NCBI GenBank assembly: GCA_022113835.1
Contig: JAILWY010000001.1
Location: forward strand, 930,001 to 994,000
DNA from: Atopsyche davidsoni
Lineage: Eukaryota; Arthropoda; Insecta; Trichoptera; Hydrobiosidae
Direction of reading: 5' to 3'
Length of the DNA: 64,000 nt
Shown: positions 13,977 to 27,252 of the stretch, one piece after another
How the letters are laid out: the number at the start of each line of letters is the position of its first letter
How positions within the stretch are numbered: the stretch's first letter is position 1
Program-made: the position numbers and the translations under genes
Notes under the pieces: generated by a model
What the model saw: the letters and a program-made list of their open reading frames with translations, nothing else
The model's database searches: none
What the model was told of the DNA's origin: nothing

Positions 13977-15514
13977 CATTAAGTGAATCAAAAATTTCAA
14001 TCAATTCAAAAATCAAAAAAATGTTATACGTAAAAATTAGATCGATTATTATTAGCATATATAAAATAGATATAAAAGTTTAATCAATTTAAACCTGTGT
14101 AAATCGACTGGCATGCATAAAATACAGATTTCTTCGCGCAAAGGAAAAGTTTATAGTCTCAGTATATTATCTATGGTTTCAGCGGATACATGCATCCATG
14201 TGCTGAAAAGCCGGAAGTCGCAAAGCCCTTCAAGAGCTCGGGAGCAATAAACGATTCTCTCAAACTTAACCACTTGCATCTTCAGCAAAGTGCATGCGCG
14301 AGGGCGGGGCTCAAATTACCTGGGACTTGTCAAAACACTTCTTGCGGATCAAACCCCCGAGTTGCGGGGAAGTTTTCGCATTTGTCGGGAAGTCTGCGCG
14401 GAGGCGGACAAGCTGGGGTGGTCGCCACCCCCGGCCGAACTGTCCAACTTCCGCGTGTGTTTGTGTGGAATATCGCATTTTCATTGTTTGGAAATAAGCT
14501 AAACATTCTATCTTATATTGCTTTCTTAACAATCGAAGAGAAATAATTTATGCTTTAACCTTTATACGATGTAACTTGTTTTTAATTTGAGTATTTGAAA
14601 TTAATATGAAATCAATTAATAAGTAGAAAATTATTGGTAGTTTATCATTTAGGGGCAATGCTTTTTATTATTTTTTATTAATATCATAATATTAAAAATA
14701 ATAGTAAATTAAACGTGTGTGTGTCGATTTTTATTGGTATTTAATAACCTGGGAGAAGATAATTTTTAAATAAAGAGTATATTGTATAAAATAAAGTGTT
14801 TTGTCTGTTATTTGGATGCAATTTTAAAAAAATGTGTATGTGTGGATGAAAATGATTTTATGTCGTTAGAGGTGAGTTCAAATATTCGGTCCACGTATGC
14901 GTCTGCGAATGACACGCTTTTCCGTAATTTAGATGCAATTAAAACAGTTTGTCTAATTAAATGTGTGGGTGATATGCGATTTTTATTGTAAACATTCTGA
15001 GTAAGTATATGTATGGTGGGGTATTGATTTTATGTCATCTGAAGATTATTTAAAAGTTATTTCTGATTATAAGCGTAAGCGGTATTATTATTTCCCACTA
15101 TATATGTGGGCGACACCACTTTCCTGCCATTTGTAGAAAATTTAACAAATCCGTCCGATTTATGATTTTTGTATTTAAAAATTATAACATTCCAGTCTTT
15201 GGACATAAATTGTAATTTTTACTGATTATAATCCCATCCTCGTCGCCATTGTAGGGTATAGAGAGAGACACGTTTATTCGGTATGGTGTTTATTATAAGA
15301 CTACCGAGCCATCGCTCCGCGCAAGACACATTGTTGTATAGTTGTTAACTACTTACACTACAATAAACTAACACGAAAGAAAACTGAACTTTTTTTCTAT
15401 ATCGATCGTAACGTCAAATAGTTGGATTGTAAAGATTGTATATTATTTTCATCAAATGTATTTTGTTGGAGCCAAGATAATCGATGTCTAATGGAACGTT
15501 GTACGGTTCAGTCT
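13977..15514. other. Noncoding stretch with one GC-rich island
   Basis: A GC-rich island occupies about 14190-14460, where several overlapping frames stay open without a recognisable product. The rest is AT-rich. No gene is supported. Confidence 0.5.
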
Positions 15515-15522
15515 ATCTAAAG

Positions 15523-16073
15523 CAGAGGTTCCCAAAGTGGTCAATATCGACCCCCAGGAGTCGTTTTCGCCCTGCAAGGGGTCGATGACAGCGAAAAATA
15601 AAATCGGGGGTCCATGAACTGTAAATGGGGGTCTACGAGAGTGGATCCCATTTAAGCAGGTCATCACCAAAATTTAGACATTTCGTAAATGTCATTATGC
15701 ACCGAACACAGATTGTACCTATGTACTTTGTGACGAATCGAAGCCCTGAAGCGTAGAAGTATTTTGTATGTTTTTAATTTATGTATTTTATTCTATTTAA
15801 GATATTAAAATAGAATTTCACTAAGTATTCTCTGTCAAAAATGTTGATTTTCTGAATGCATTTATAATTAACGTTACATGTATTTTAACTTTTTCATTTT
15901 TAAACCCCCTGTACAGTAAACCCTATGAAAGTGAGTTGTTCTATATAAGATGTCAAAAATATGTTTGAAGTTGATAAATTTGTAAAAAATCAATATTAGC
16001 AAGGCAGGGGGTCGACGAAAAGCGGGAAAACTCGACAACGGGTCGACCGGTCAAAATAGTTTGTGAAACTATG
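15523..16073. mobile_element. Non-autonomous hAT-type element, copy B
   Basis: It begins CAGAGGTTCCCAAAGTGG and ends with the inverted counterpart (CATAGTTTCACAAACT on the opposite strand). A perfect 8-bp target duplication, ATCTAAAG, flanks it at 15515-15522 and 16074-16081. An 8-bp duplication with CA-initial, CCCAAA-type ends fits the hAT superfamily. It has no transposase and is related to 13531-13976 in opposite orientation. A fragment of repeat family F2 is nested inside it at about 15781-15848. Confidence 0.85.
15781..15848 (-). repeat. F2 repeat fragment nested in a hAT element
   Basis: On the minus strand this reads as the F2 end: a ttttgacagagaatacttag segment followed by aaattctattttaat and aataaaatac. 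It resembles the outer ends of the F2 copies at 12820 and 49619 but lacks the hammerhead-like part. The corresponding interior of hAT copy A does not show it. Confidence 0.5.
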
Positions 16074-16081
16074 ATCTAAAG

Positions 16082-19655
<3,574 letters not shown>

Positions 19656-19659
19656 TTAA

Positions 19660-21777
19660 CACTAGGTTGCCCAAAGAAGTCATTTTGACTGCTTTTGAAT
19701 TTCAATTAGAAAAAAAATTATGTATTTATAAACATAATTTCTTAAAATTTTATGACTTTTTCTAAAACATATAAATGCGTTTATTGATAATTGAATTTAC
19801 CTCCACACCCTTCATTTCCGGTATATATATATGTGTTATACCTATATTGCCCAAAAGCAGTCATTTTGACTGCTTGGGAAATTTTAAATAATCAAATGAC
19901 TCTTATTATTGAATTGAGTCAATTTATTATACGAACAGTTTGGTTCTGTATTGAGCTAACAGTTTTCATTTTTTTTTCGATTATCGTCACATGATAACAT
20001 ACAAGTACATGATAAATTGACATCATGAAGCTGAAAACTGAAAACACCATTCAGGAGACCGAAATAGCTGCCGATGGTACTGTGTGGTCAAAATTTAACT
20101 TTCTGGAAGGTTACCATCTACTTGTATTTTCAAGGGTGTGAAAGGGCCATCAGGCTACGCAAAAAGGAACATTATGACAGATAATCTTATCAGTGCATTC
20201 TCATTGATAATAGATAACTATATTATCAAACATATAAAAAAGTGCACAGAAGAAGAAGGCCGCCGAATTTTGAGGAATGATTGGACAACAGCATTACAGG
20301 AAATACTAGCATTTATTGGGATTTTATATGCTCGTGGAGCCTCCGAGGAAAAAAAATTTAAAACTGAGTTATTTATGGTCAGCAAAGCGAGGTCCCGAAT
20401 TTTTTAGAAAAACTGGCCAGAGAAAAGTTCAATCAAATCCTACGATTTATTTGTTCTGACAAAAGAACCGAAACAAGTTAACCGAAACAAGCCTTAAAAC
20501 AAATAAATTTGCCTCGATTTCGGAAATATGGGACAAGTTCATTGAAAATAGTCAAGCTTGCTATCAACCAGGGCAAAATATAACAGTTGACGAGCAATTA
20601 TTTCCGTCAAAACCCAGGTGCAGGTTTACACAGTATATGCCTAATAAACCCAACAAATTTGGCATCAAATTCTGACTTGCATCAGATTTTAGTAGATGAA
20701 TGGCTTTCCTTTTTTGGGGAGAGATGAACAACGACCATCGTCAATGCTTCTCGGTGAACTCGTTGTTCTAAAACTTGTCGAGCCATATACAAGCAATGGA
20801 AGAAATATCACGACGGATAACTTTTTCACTAGCTTGTCACTCGTTACAAAATTATTGGCAAAAAAACACCTCTAGTTGGAACTATTAGAGGAATCAAAAG
20901 AGAACTACCCAAAGTAGCCAAACAAACGAAGGATAACTGCCTCGTTTTTCCACTCTGCTATATAAATTAGAGAATTGAGTTCTTACAATATATAAAAGCA
21001 AAACAAATAAAAGTGTAGCTGTTCTAAGTTCTAAGCATAAATACGTCAAAATTGATCATAGTAATAAAAAAATGTTACCGGAATCTATTCAATATTATAA
21101 CAGCACAAAATTTGGAGTTGATGTGGCGGATCAAATGGCCAGAAAATATATAGTAAAACCTAGTTCTCGTAGATAACTAGCTTTTGCTGTATTTTTTCTA
21201 GTTCTCGTAGATAACGTAGTTCCCTCCAAATATTATTTAATATTTTAGATTTAGCTGCTATAAATGCTTGGATCCTTTACAAAGAAACGACAGGAATACA
21301 AATACAACGAAAAGAGTTCTTGTTTCAATAAACAGAACAGCTTTTCACCGAATACAGAGCTGCAAGACAGAAAAATTTATCAGAACATGAAGACCCATAA
21401 AGATCAATTGCAACATCATCAAATGCAACCCATTCTAACGAACGCAAAATTAGTCAAGTACGACTTTGCCACAACAACAAAACAAATAATATATGTGAAA
21501 AATGTCAAAAGTATGTTTGCGGAAGATGTACCACATAAAAAGATTTCCACTTTAATTTCCTAAAATGTACAAATAATAATGCATAAATTATTTTTTACCA
21601 AGTGAAGTAAATTTTTTTTATTTTTAATATTTACTTATATAACTGTAAATAATATAAAAAATATAAAAAAATAATTTAAAACAAATTTCTTTACACATTA
21701 GTTACTCTTTCACAAAGCAGTCATTTTGACTGCTTTTGGGCAATATAGGTATACATCAAATCTTGGGCAATCTAGTG
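19660..21777 (+). mobile_element. piggyBac-family DNA transposon, decayed
   Basis: A 2,118-bp element is bounded by TTAA on both sides (19656-19659 and 21778-21781), the piggyBac target duplication. The terminal inverted repeats read CACTAGGTTGCCCAA at the left and CACTAGATTGCCCAA on the opposite strand at the right. Longer subterminal inverted repeats lie at about 19838-19874 and 21715-21751. They include a near-palindromic GCAGTCATTTTGACTGC motif that also occurs next to the left end (about 19675-19697). It encodes a broken transposase (20024-21537). Confidence 0.93.
20024..21537 (+). pseudogene. piggyBac-type transposase, frameshifted remnant
   Basis: A DDE-class cut-and-paste transposase relic. 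Across different frames the plus strand shows the family landmarks in order: an N-terminal helical region (about 20138-20407), VDEQLFP with the following KPNKFG (about 20586-20670) containing the first catalytic Asp, TDNFFTSL (about 20815-20840) with the second Asp, and GVDVADQM (about 21115-21140) with the third acidic site. A C-terminal cysteine cluster CEKCQKYVCGRC follows (about 21495-21530), matching the zinc-binding tail of this family. At least several frameshifts and in-frame stops separate these blocks, so it cannot make a full protein. Start and end are approximate. Confidence 0.9.
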
Positions 21778-21781
21778 TTAA

Positions 21782-22547
21782 TATTCCTGTAAGTCTTATT
21801 TTTAGGTTCTTATCTTTATATGTATACATTCATGTATTGTTAACACATTTACGTTAAAAAATAATGTTACAACATTATTTGTACTTATCAAAAATGCTAT
21901 TGGAAACTATATTTCTGAACTTGTGATACAAAATCAACGATTCTCAGAATCCACGAGTGAATCAAACCAAATTGATCTCTGCGGACAGCGCCCAAAGTAA
22001 GTGGGTGAGGGTCTATTCCCTGAATGCTTGGGTGAGCATCTTCTAGAAGCTGTCAGGGCGAAGTCATCCCTAGAGCCCAGGGCAGAAGGCCCACCCTTAA
22101 CGACCCATCGCTTCGAATATTATTAATAAGGTTGTAAGCTATTTTATTTGATTTGTTTCATCAAAAGATTATCTGTTATTTTATTTCAATGAAATGCGCC
22201 ATATTTTATTAAACGATTGTTTAATTTCATGAATTTACGCTTTTGGAATATTTTATTTTGGCAGCACTTCTTTGCAGTCCAAAAAAATTGTATGAAAATC
22301 AAAATGGAGAGATCTTCATTTTAAGTACTAAGTAGAACTTTTGTTATGTGATCGAAATTTATGCCATAAAGTTTAAATAAAAAAAGTCACCTGAGCCGTT
22401 TCTAAAACATTTTAAGTCAAATGTGCGCTTAAAGGTACAATGTCTGTATTTGAGGAAAAAAATCATTTTTAGTAAAATAAATACAACTATGTGCTGTAAT
22501 ATTTTGTTTGAGTTTGCATAGTATTGATTATGATGACTTAATATAAA
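21782..22547. other. Noncoding stretch
   Basis: AT-rich apart from a GC-richer island at about 21955-22115 without a recognisable gene. Confidence 0.5.
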
Positions 22548-22552
22548 ATAAT
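22548..22552. repeat. Target-site duplication, left copy
   Basis: ATAAT directly before the left LTR matches ATAAT at 27505-27509 directly after the right LTR. A 5-bp duplication fits integrase-mediated insertion of an LTR element. The sequence is AT-rich, so a chance match is possible but unlikely at both exact LTR borders. Confidence 0.8.
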
Positions 22553-22804
22553 TGTACCAGACATTTCTGGCACAAAGACTGTAATTGATTGGGATTTGGA
22601 TGTGTGCCGGGAAGGGAGAGGTTAACTCAAACCGCCATCGTTTTGTATTCGTATCTCAACTCTCATTTATTGCACATGAAGATAGTAACAATATGGTTCA
22701 TGAAGTTAGCCACAATGCTGCCAACGTGCCGGTGGGAACATAAAAAAGGCAGTCCTCCACCGTCGTGAGGCCAGCGTCAAAAACGCTTGCCGACGTCCGG
22801 TACA
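22553..22804 (-). repeat. 3' LTR of the non-autonomous element
   Basis: 252 bp, starting TGTACCAGAC and ending GTCCGGTACA on the plus strand, identical to 27253-27504. On the element's own strand an AATAAA poly(A) signal lies at 22666-22671. The end of the gag-like frame is encoded here (stop at 22698-22700). Confidence 0.93.
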
Positions 22805-22811
22805 CTCCCCC
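22805..22811 (-). other. Polypurine tract
   Basis: On the minus strand GGGGGAG directly abuts the 3' LTR. This is the expected place for the plus-strand primer. It is short but exactly positioned. Confidence 0.7.
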
Positions 22812-23039
22812 AGTAGGGCTCTGCCATACTCCTGATCCACGTCGGCTGTCCGTTTTTCCGGCGTCGGCGGATGTGCGGGCGAGCGTCGGGCTTGGCGTAG
22901 ACGGAGGCGACGAAGACGGCGGTGGAGCGACGATGGCGTCGGGCGACGGTGCAGCCGGGGCGGCGACAAGTGCGTCGGGGCGGCCGGGGCGGCGGCAAGT
23001 AGCGTCGGGCGGCCGGGGCGGCGGCTTCCTGGTGGGCGC

Positions 23040-24700
23040 GTCCCGACTCGCAAGTTTAAGCGGCGAAGGGACATCGCGGGCTGCCAGCGCGGCCAGCGGA
23101 GGCGCAATCGGCGTCTCCCTGGCACGCGCGGCATCGATGAAGGGCGCGTCCCGCTCCGCCAGTCCTGTCGGCGGCGGGACGTCGCGGGATGCGAGCGCGG
23201 CCAGCGGAGGCGCAATCGGCGTCTCCCTGGCAGGCGCGGCATCGACGAAGGGCGCGTCCCGCTCCGCCAGTCCTGTCGGCGGCGGGACGTCGCGGGATGC
23301 GAGCGCGGCCAGCGGAGGCGCAATCGGCGTCTCCCTGGCAGGCGCGGCATCGACGAAGGGCGCGTCCCGCTCCGCCAGTCCTGTCGGCGGCGGGACGTCG
23401 CGGGATGCGAGCGCGGCCAGCGGAGGCGCAATCGGCGTCTCCCTGGCAGGCGCGGCATCGACGAAGGGCGCGTCCCGCTCCGCCAGTCCTGTCGGCGGCG
23501 GGACGTCGCGGGATGCGAGCGCGGCCAGCGGAGGCGCAATCGGCGTCTCCCTGGCAGGCGCGGCATCGACGAAGGGCGCGTCCCGCTCCGCCAGTCCTGT
23601 CGGCGGCGGGACGTCGCGGGATGCGAGCGCGGCCAGCGGAGGCGCAATCGGCGTCTCCCTGGCAGGCGCGGCATCGACGAAGGGCGCGTCCCGCTCCGCC
23701 AGTCCTGTCGGCGGCGGGACGTCGCGGGATGCGAGCGCGGCCAGCGGAGGCGCAATCGGCGTCTCCCTGGCAGGCGCGGCATCGACGAAGGGCGCGTCCC
23801 GCTCCGCCAGTCCTGTCGGCAGCGGGACGTCGCGGGATGCGAGCGCGGCCAGCGGAGGCGCAATCGGCGTCTCCCTGGCAGGCGCGGCATCGTCGAAGGG
23901 CGCGTCCCGATCCGCCAGTCCTGTCGGCGGCGGGACGTCGCGGGATGCGAGCGCGGCCAGCGGAGGCGCAATCGGCGTCTCCCTGGCAGGCGCGGCATCG
24001 ATGAAAGGCGCGTCCCGCTCCGCCAGTCCTGTCGGCGGCGGGACGTCGCGGGATGCGAGCGCGGCCAGCGGAGGCGCAATCGGCGTCTCCCTGGCAGGCG
24101 CGGCATCGACGAAGGGCGCGTCCCGCTCCGCCAGTCCTGTCGGCGGCGGGACGTCGCGGGATGCGAGCGCGGCCAGCGGAGGCGCAATCGGCGTCTCCCT
24201 GGCAGGCGCGGCATCGATGAAAGGCGCGTCCCGCTCCGCCAGTCCTGTCGGCGGCGGGACGTCGCGGGATGCGAGCGCGGCCAGCGGAGGCGCAATCGGC
24301 GTCTCCCTGGCAGGCGCGGCATCGACGAAGGGCGCGTCCCGCTCCGCCAGTCCTGTCGGCGGCGGGACGTCGCGGGATGCGAGCGCGGCCAGCGGAGGCG
24401 CAATCGGCGTCTCCCTGGCAGGCGCGGCATCGATGAAAGGCGCGTCCCGCTCCGCCAGTCCTGTCGGCGGCGGGACGTCGCGGGATGCGAGCGCGGCCAG
24501 CGGAGGCGCAATCGGCGTCTCCCTGGCAGGCGCGGCATCGACGAAGGGCGCGTCCCGCTCCGCCAGTCCTGTCGGCGGCGGGACGTCGCGAGCTGCCAGC
24601 GCGGCCAGCGGAGGCGCACTCGGCGGCTCCCTGGCAGGCGCGGCATCGATGGAGGGCGCGTCCCGCCCCGCCAGTCCTGTCGGCGGCGGGACATCGCGAG
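23040..24700 (-). repeat. 108-bp minisatellite, about 15 units
   Basis: The unit repeats with a clean 108-bp period; for example, the gatgcgagcgcggcc motif recurs at 108-base steps. Units are nearly identical. At 23890-24560 an acgaagggc variant alternates with an atgaaaggc variant, giving a 216-bp higher-order dimer. The left half is mostly a single variant. The end units near 23050-23150 and 24590-24700 are the most diverged, as expected for an array that expands internally. Confidence 0.95.
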
Positions 24701-24704
24701 CTGC

Positions 24705-26235
24705 CATCGCAGCTGGGAGGGGCCCAGGCGACGGCTCCCCGTTGTGAGGCGCTTCCCGACTCGCAACTCCAAGCGACGAAGGGACGCCTCGCGCTGCCAT
24801 CGCAGCTGGGAAGGGCCCAGGCGGCGGCTCCCCGGTGTGAGACGCTTCCCGACTCGCAAGTTCATGCGACGAAGGGACGCCTCGCGCTGCCATCGCAGCT
24901 GGGAAGGGCCCAGGCGGCGGCTCCCCGGTGTGAGACGCTTCCCGACTCGCAAGTTCATGCGACGAAGGGACGCCTCGCGCTGCCATCGCAGCTGGGAAGG
25001 GCCCAGCGGCGGCTCCCCGGTGTGAGACGCTTCCCGACTCGCAAGTTCATGCGACGAAGGGACGCCTCGCGCTGCCATCGCAGCTGGGAAGGGCCCATGC
25101 GGCGGCTTCCCGGTGTGAGACGCTTCCCGACTCGCAAGTTCATGCGACGAAGGGACGCCTCGCGCTGCCATCGCAGCTGGGAAGGGCCCATGCGGCGGCT
25201 CCCCGGTGTGAGACGCTTCCCGACTCGCAAGTTCATGCGACGAAGGGACGCCTCGCGCTGCCATCGCAGCTGGGAAGGGCCCAGGCGGCGGCTCCCCGGT
25301 GTGAGACGCTTCCCGACTCGCAAGTTCATGCGACGAAGGGACGCCTCGCGCTGCCATCGCAGCTGGGAAGGGCCCAGCGGCGGCTCCCCGGTGTGAGACG
25401 CTTCCCGACTCGCAAGTTCATGCGACGAAGGGACGCCTCGCGCTGCCATCGCAGCTGGGAAGGGCCCATGCGGCGGCTTCCCGGTGTGAGACGCTTCCCG
25501 ACTCGCAAGTTCATGCGACGAAGGGACGCCTCGCGCTGCCATCGCAGCTGGGAAGGGCCCATGCGGCGGCTCCCCGGTGTGAGACGCTTCCCGACTCGCA
25601 AGTTCATGCGACGAAGGGACGCCTCGCGCTGCCATCGCAGCTGGGAAGGGCCCATGCGGCGGCTTCCCGGTGTGAGACGCTTCCCGACTCGCAAGTTCAA
25701 GCGACGAAGGGACGCCTCGCGCTGCCATCGCAGCTGGGAAGGGCCCATGCGGCGGCTCCCCGGTGTGAGACGCTTCCCGACTCGCAAGTTCATGCGACGA
25801 AGGGACGCCTCGCGCTGCCATCGCAGCTGGGAAGGGCCCATGCGGCGGCTTCCCGGTGTGAGACGCTTCCCGACTCGCAAGTTCAAGCGACGAAGGGACG
25901 CCTCGCGCTGCCATCGCAGCTGGGAAGGGCCCATGCGGCGGCTCCCCGGTGTGAGACGCTTCCCGACTCGCAAGTTCATGCGACGAAGGGACGCCTCGCG
26001 CTGCCATCGCAGCTGGGAAGGGCCCATGCGGCGGCTTCCCGGTGTGAGACGCTTCCCGACTCGCAAGTTCAAGCGACGAAGGGACGCCTCGCGCTGCCAT
26101 CGCAGCTGGGAAGGGCCCATGCGGCGGCTCCCCGGGGTGAGACGCTTCCCGACTCGCAAGTTCATGCGACGAAGGGACGCCTCGCGCTGCCATCGCAGCT
26201 GGGAAGGGCCCATGCGGCGGCTCCCCGTTGTGCAT
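24705..26235 (-). repeat. 93-bp minisatellite, about 16 units
   Basis: The unit encodes 31 residues (GEPPHGPFPAAMAARGVP then SSHELASREASHT). Units differ mainly at a t/c in cggcggct(t/c)ccc and at an a/t in gttca(a/t)gc. At 25650-26200 these alternate, giving a 186-bp dimer. Two units, near 25002 and 25373, share a one-base deletion (cccagcgg instead of cccaggcgg or cccatgcgg). They lie 371 bp apart, i.e. four units minus one base. Confidence 0.95.
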
Positions 26236-27093
26236 CGCGCCATCCTGGCGGCGATCCCCGCGGCCATCATGTCGGCCATCATGTCGGCCATCCTCCTGTC
26301 GGCCATCATCTTGTCGGCCATCATGTCGGCCATCGTGTCGGCCACCCTGTCGGCCATCCTTGTGGCGATCATCGACTCGCTCGGGGTCGTTCAGGTTACC
26401 TGCGACCTTGATGCTGGACTGCTTCGCCGTGGAGGCCTCCATCTGCCTCATCCCCCTTGAGTCGGGGTGAGCAGGAACGTCCTGGGGCGGCGGCGACACT
26501 CTCGCCGCCGAGTCCGATTGGACATACATCATCGCCGGCTTGTCTGCTGTCCGGTGCAGTGGCGATGACATAGGGAACTCGATCGCCGGCTCTTCTGCTG
26601 TACGGTGCAGAGGCGACGTTCCCGGATACGCTCTCGCTATATCCTGTCTCGGATTTTGGGAGTCAGAGAATTGCCGCATTGCATCAGTGACGGCGGTCAT
26701 GATCCGAGCAACCGGGTCGGTTTGCTGGGAAACCCATGCCGCGGTTTGACGATGCGTGTCGTTCGAGTGAATTCTCTCCGTGTGTTTGTGAGGTGACGTC
26801 AGCGCGGCCCTAGCGGGGCTGGCGCTCGGTCCGGTCGCGGCGGCACTTCCTCGGGTGGCTGTCTGTGCAGCGTTCGCGGCCTCCAGAGCATTTCTCTGGG
26901 ATTTTAGCTCACGTACCTCTCGACGTGCTTCCTCTAACTCGCGGCGCATCTGTCTATTCTCTGCCGTTATCCGATCAGAGTTTCGGGACGATTCGCTTCC
27001 CGAATCGGACCCAGCTCTGCCTTCTGCGGCGGCATTCGCACCAGATCGGGTGGAAGGCATCTTTACAATCGTTGCAAATCTTTGCGCTCGCAA
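24955..27093 (-). CDS. gag-like ORF with coiled coil and tandem repeats, truncated by frameshift
   Basis: A 712-codon frame from the first Met. The second Met, at 27060 (MPSTRSG), is an equally good or better start. Residues about 40-80 form a charged heptad-like coiled coil (TAENRQMRRELEEARREV and on). A Ser/Pro/Gln-rich region follows, then a HDGR-type repeat, then the 31-residue repeats. The frame shifts at the two one-base deletions (about 25373 and 25002) and stops at 24955. I see no CCHC zinc knuckle and no pol motif. Its position after the 5' LTR and primer site, and its coiled-coil start, suggest a structural Gag-like protein; this is inference. An alternative is a captured host or unknown ORF. 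There are no introns and the GC content is much higher than the flanks. Confidence 0.65.
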   Translation of the reverse strand: MRAQRFATIVKMPSTRSGANAAAEGRAGSDSGSESSRNSDRITAENRQMRRELEEARREVRELKSQRNALEAANAAQTATRGSAAATGPSASPARAALTSPHKHTERIHSNDTHRQTAAWVSQQTDPVARIMTAVTDAMRQFSDSQNPRQDIARAYPGTSPLHRTAEEPAIEFPMSSPLHRTADKPAMMYVQSDSAARVSPPPQDVPAHPDSRGMRQMEASTAKQSSIKVAGNLNDPERVDDRHKDGRQGGRHDGRHDGRQDDGRQEDGRHDGRHDGRGDRRQDGAMHNGEPPHGPFPAAMAARGVPSSHELASREASHPGEPPHGPFPAAMAARGVPSSLELASREASHTGKPPHGPFPAAMAARGVPSSHELASREASHTGEPPHGPFPAAMAARGVPSSLELASREASHTGKPPHGPFPAAMAARGVPSSHELASREASHTGEPPHGPFPAAMAARGVPSSLELASREASHTGKPPHGPFPAAMAARGVPSSHELASREASHTGEPPHGPFPAAMAARGVPSSHELASREASHTGKPPHGPFPAAMAARGVPSSHELASREASHTGEPPLGPSQLRWQREASLRRMNLRVGKRLTPGSRRLGPSQLRWQREASLRRMNLRVGKRLTPGSRRMGPSQLRWQREASLRRMNLRVGKRLTPGSRRMGPSQLRWQREASLRRMNLRVGKRLTPGSRRWALPSCDGSARRPFVA
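26262..26362 (-). repeat. 12-bp tandem repeat (HDGR-type)
   Basis: Units of the type atgtcggccatc recur with small insertions, encoding HDGR, QDDGR and QEDGR repeats in the gag-like frame. This is the third tandem array inside the same ORF. Confidence 0.85.
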
Positions 27094-27238
27094 ATGCTTC
27101 TTAAATCACGGGTTGTAAGGCCGTGATTTCCGCGGTTCACAGGGCTTTAGCACAGCACACGTGCGGTCGTTTTACCACTTGTAGAACGCCGAAACTTCAC
27201 CTTCCACATCCAAATCAAAACACTGACTCTAATCCGTT

Positions 27239-27249
27239 TCGAAGGACCA
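27239..27249 (-). other. Primer-binding site, tRNA-Tyr type
   Basis: Three bases after the 5' LTR the minus strand reads TGGTCCTTCGA. This is exactly complementary to the CCA-tailed 3' end of eukaryotic tRNA-Tyr (TCGAAGGACCA; the 5' end of that tRNA is CCTTCGA). Of the next five bases three match the T-stem. The tRNA end sequence is recalled from general knowledge. Confidence 0.8.
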
Positions 27250-27252
27250 CTT

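Larger units (their letters stand above)
22698..24986 (-). pseudogene. Downstream part of the gag-like frame (108-bp repeats and C-terminus)
   Basis: A 762-codon open stretch continues the original frame of the gag-like ORF beyond the two one-base deletions. It covers the last 93-bp units, then about 15 copies of a 36-residue unit containing DAPF, ETPIAPPLAAL and DVPPPTGLAER. A non-repetitive tail rich in Pro, Ala and Ser follows, and the last residues are read from the LTR. It probably cannot be translated as part of the upstream protein because of the frameshifts, unless ribosomes shift. The same DNA is also open in a second minus-strand frame and in plus-strand frames, a by-product of repeat units whose length is a multiple of three; I treat those as shadows. 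Confidence 0.6.

Noticed and set aside
14190..14546. 118-codon frame
   Set aside because: Three other frames are open across the same island; no family, signal peptide or splice support.
22765..24747. Long plus-strand frame of 660 codons
   Set aside because: It is the complement of the 108-bp minisatellite. Unit length divisible by three keeps several frames open on both strands. The element's LTR, primer site and polypurine tract all point to the minus strand.
22706..25357. 883-codon minus-strand frame
   Set aside because: It reads the arrays in a shifted Arg-rich frame, and the codon content is explained by the repeats. The frame linked to the coiled-coil start and to the end in the LTR is the better candidate, so this is most likely a shadow.
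25393..26460. 355-codon plus-strand frame and similar Arg-rich frames
   Set aside because: Complement of the 93-bp array; no start context or domain.
22698..27093. CRISPR-like array or eukaryotic satellite block
   Set aside because: Units are directly tandem without unique spacers and lie inside an LTR element with an ORF.
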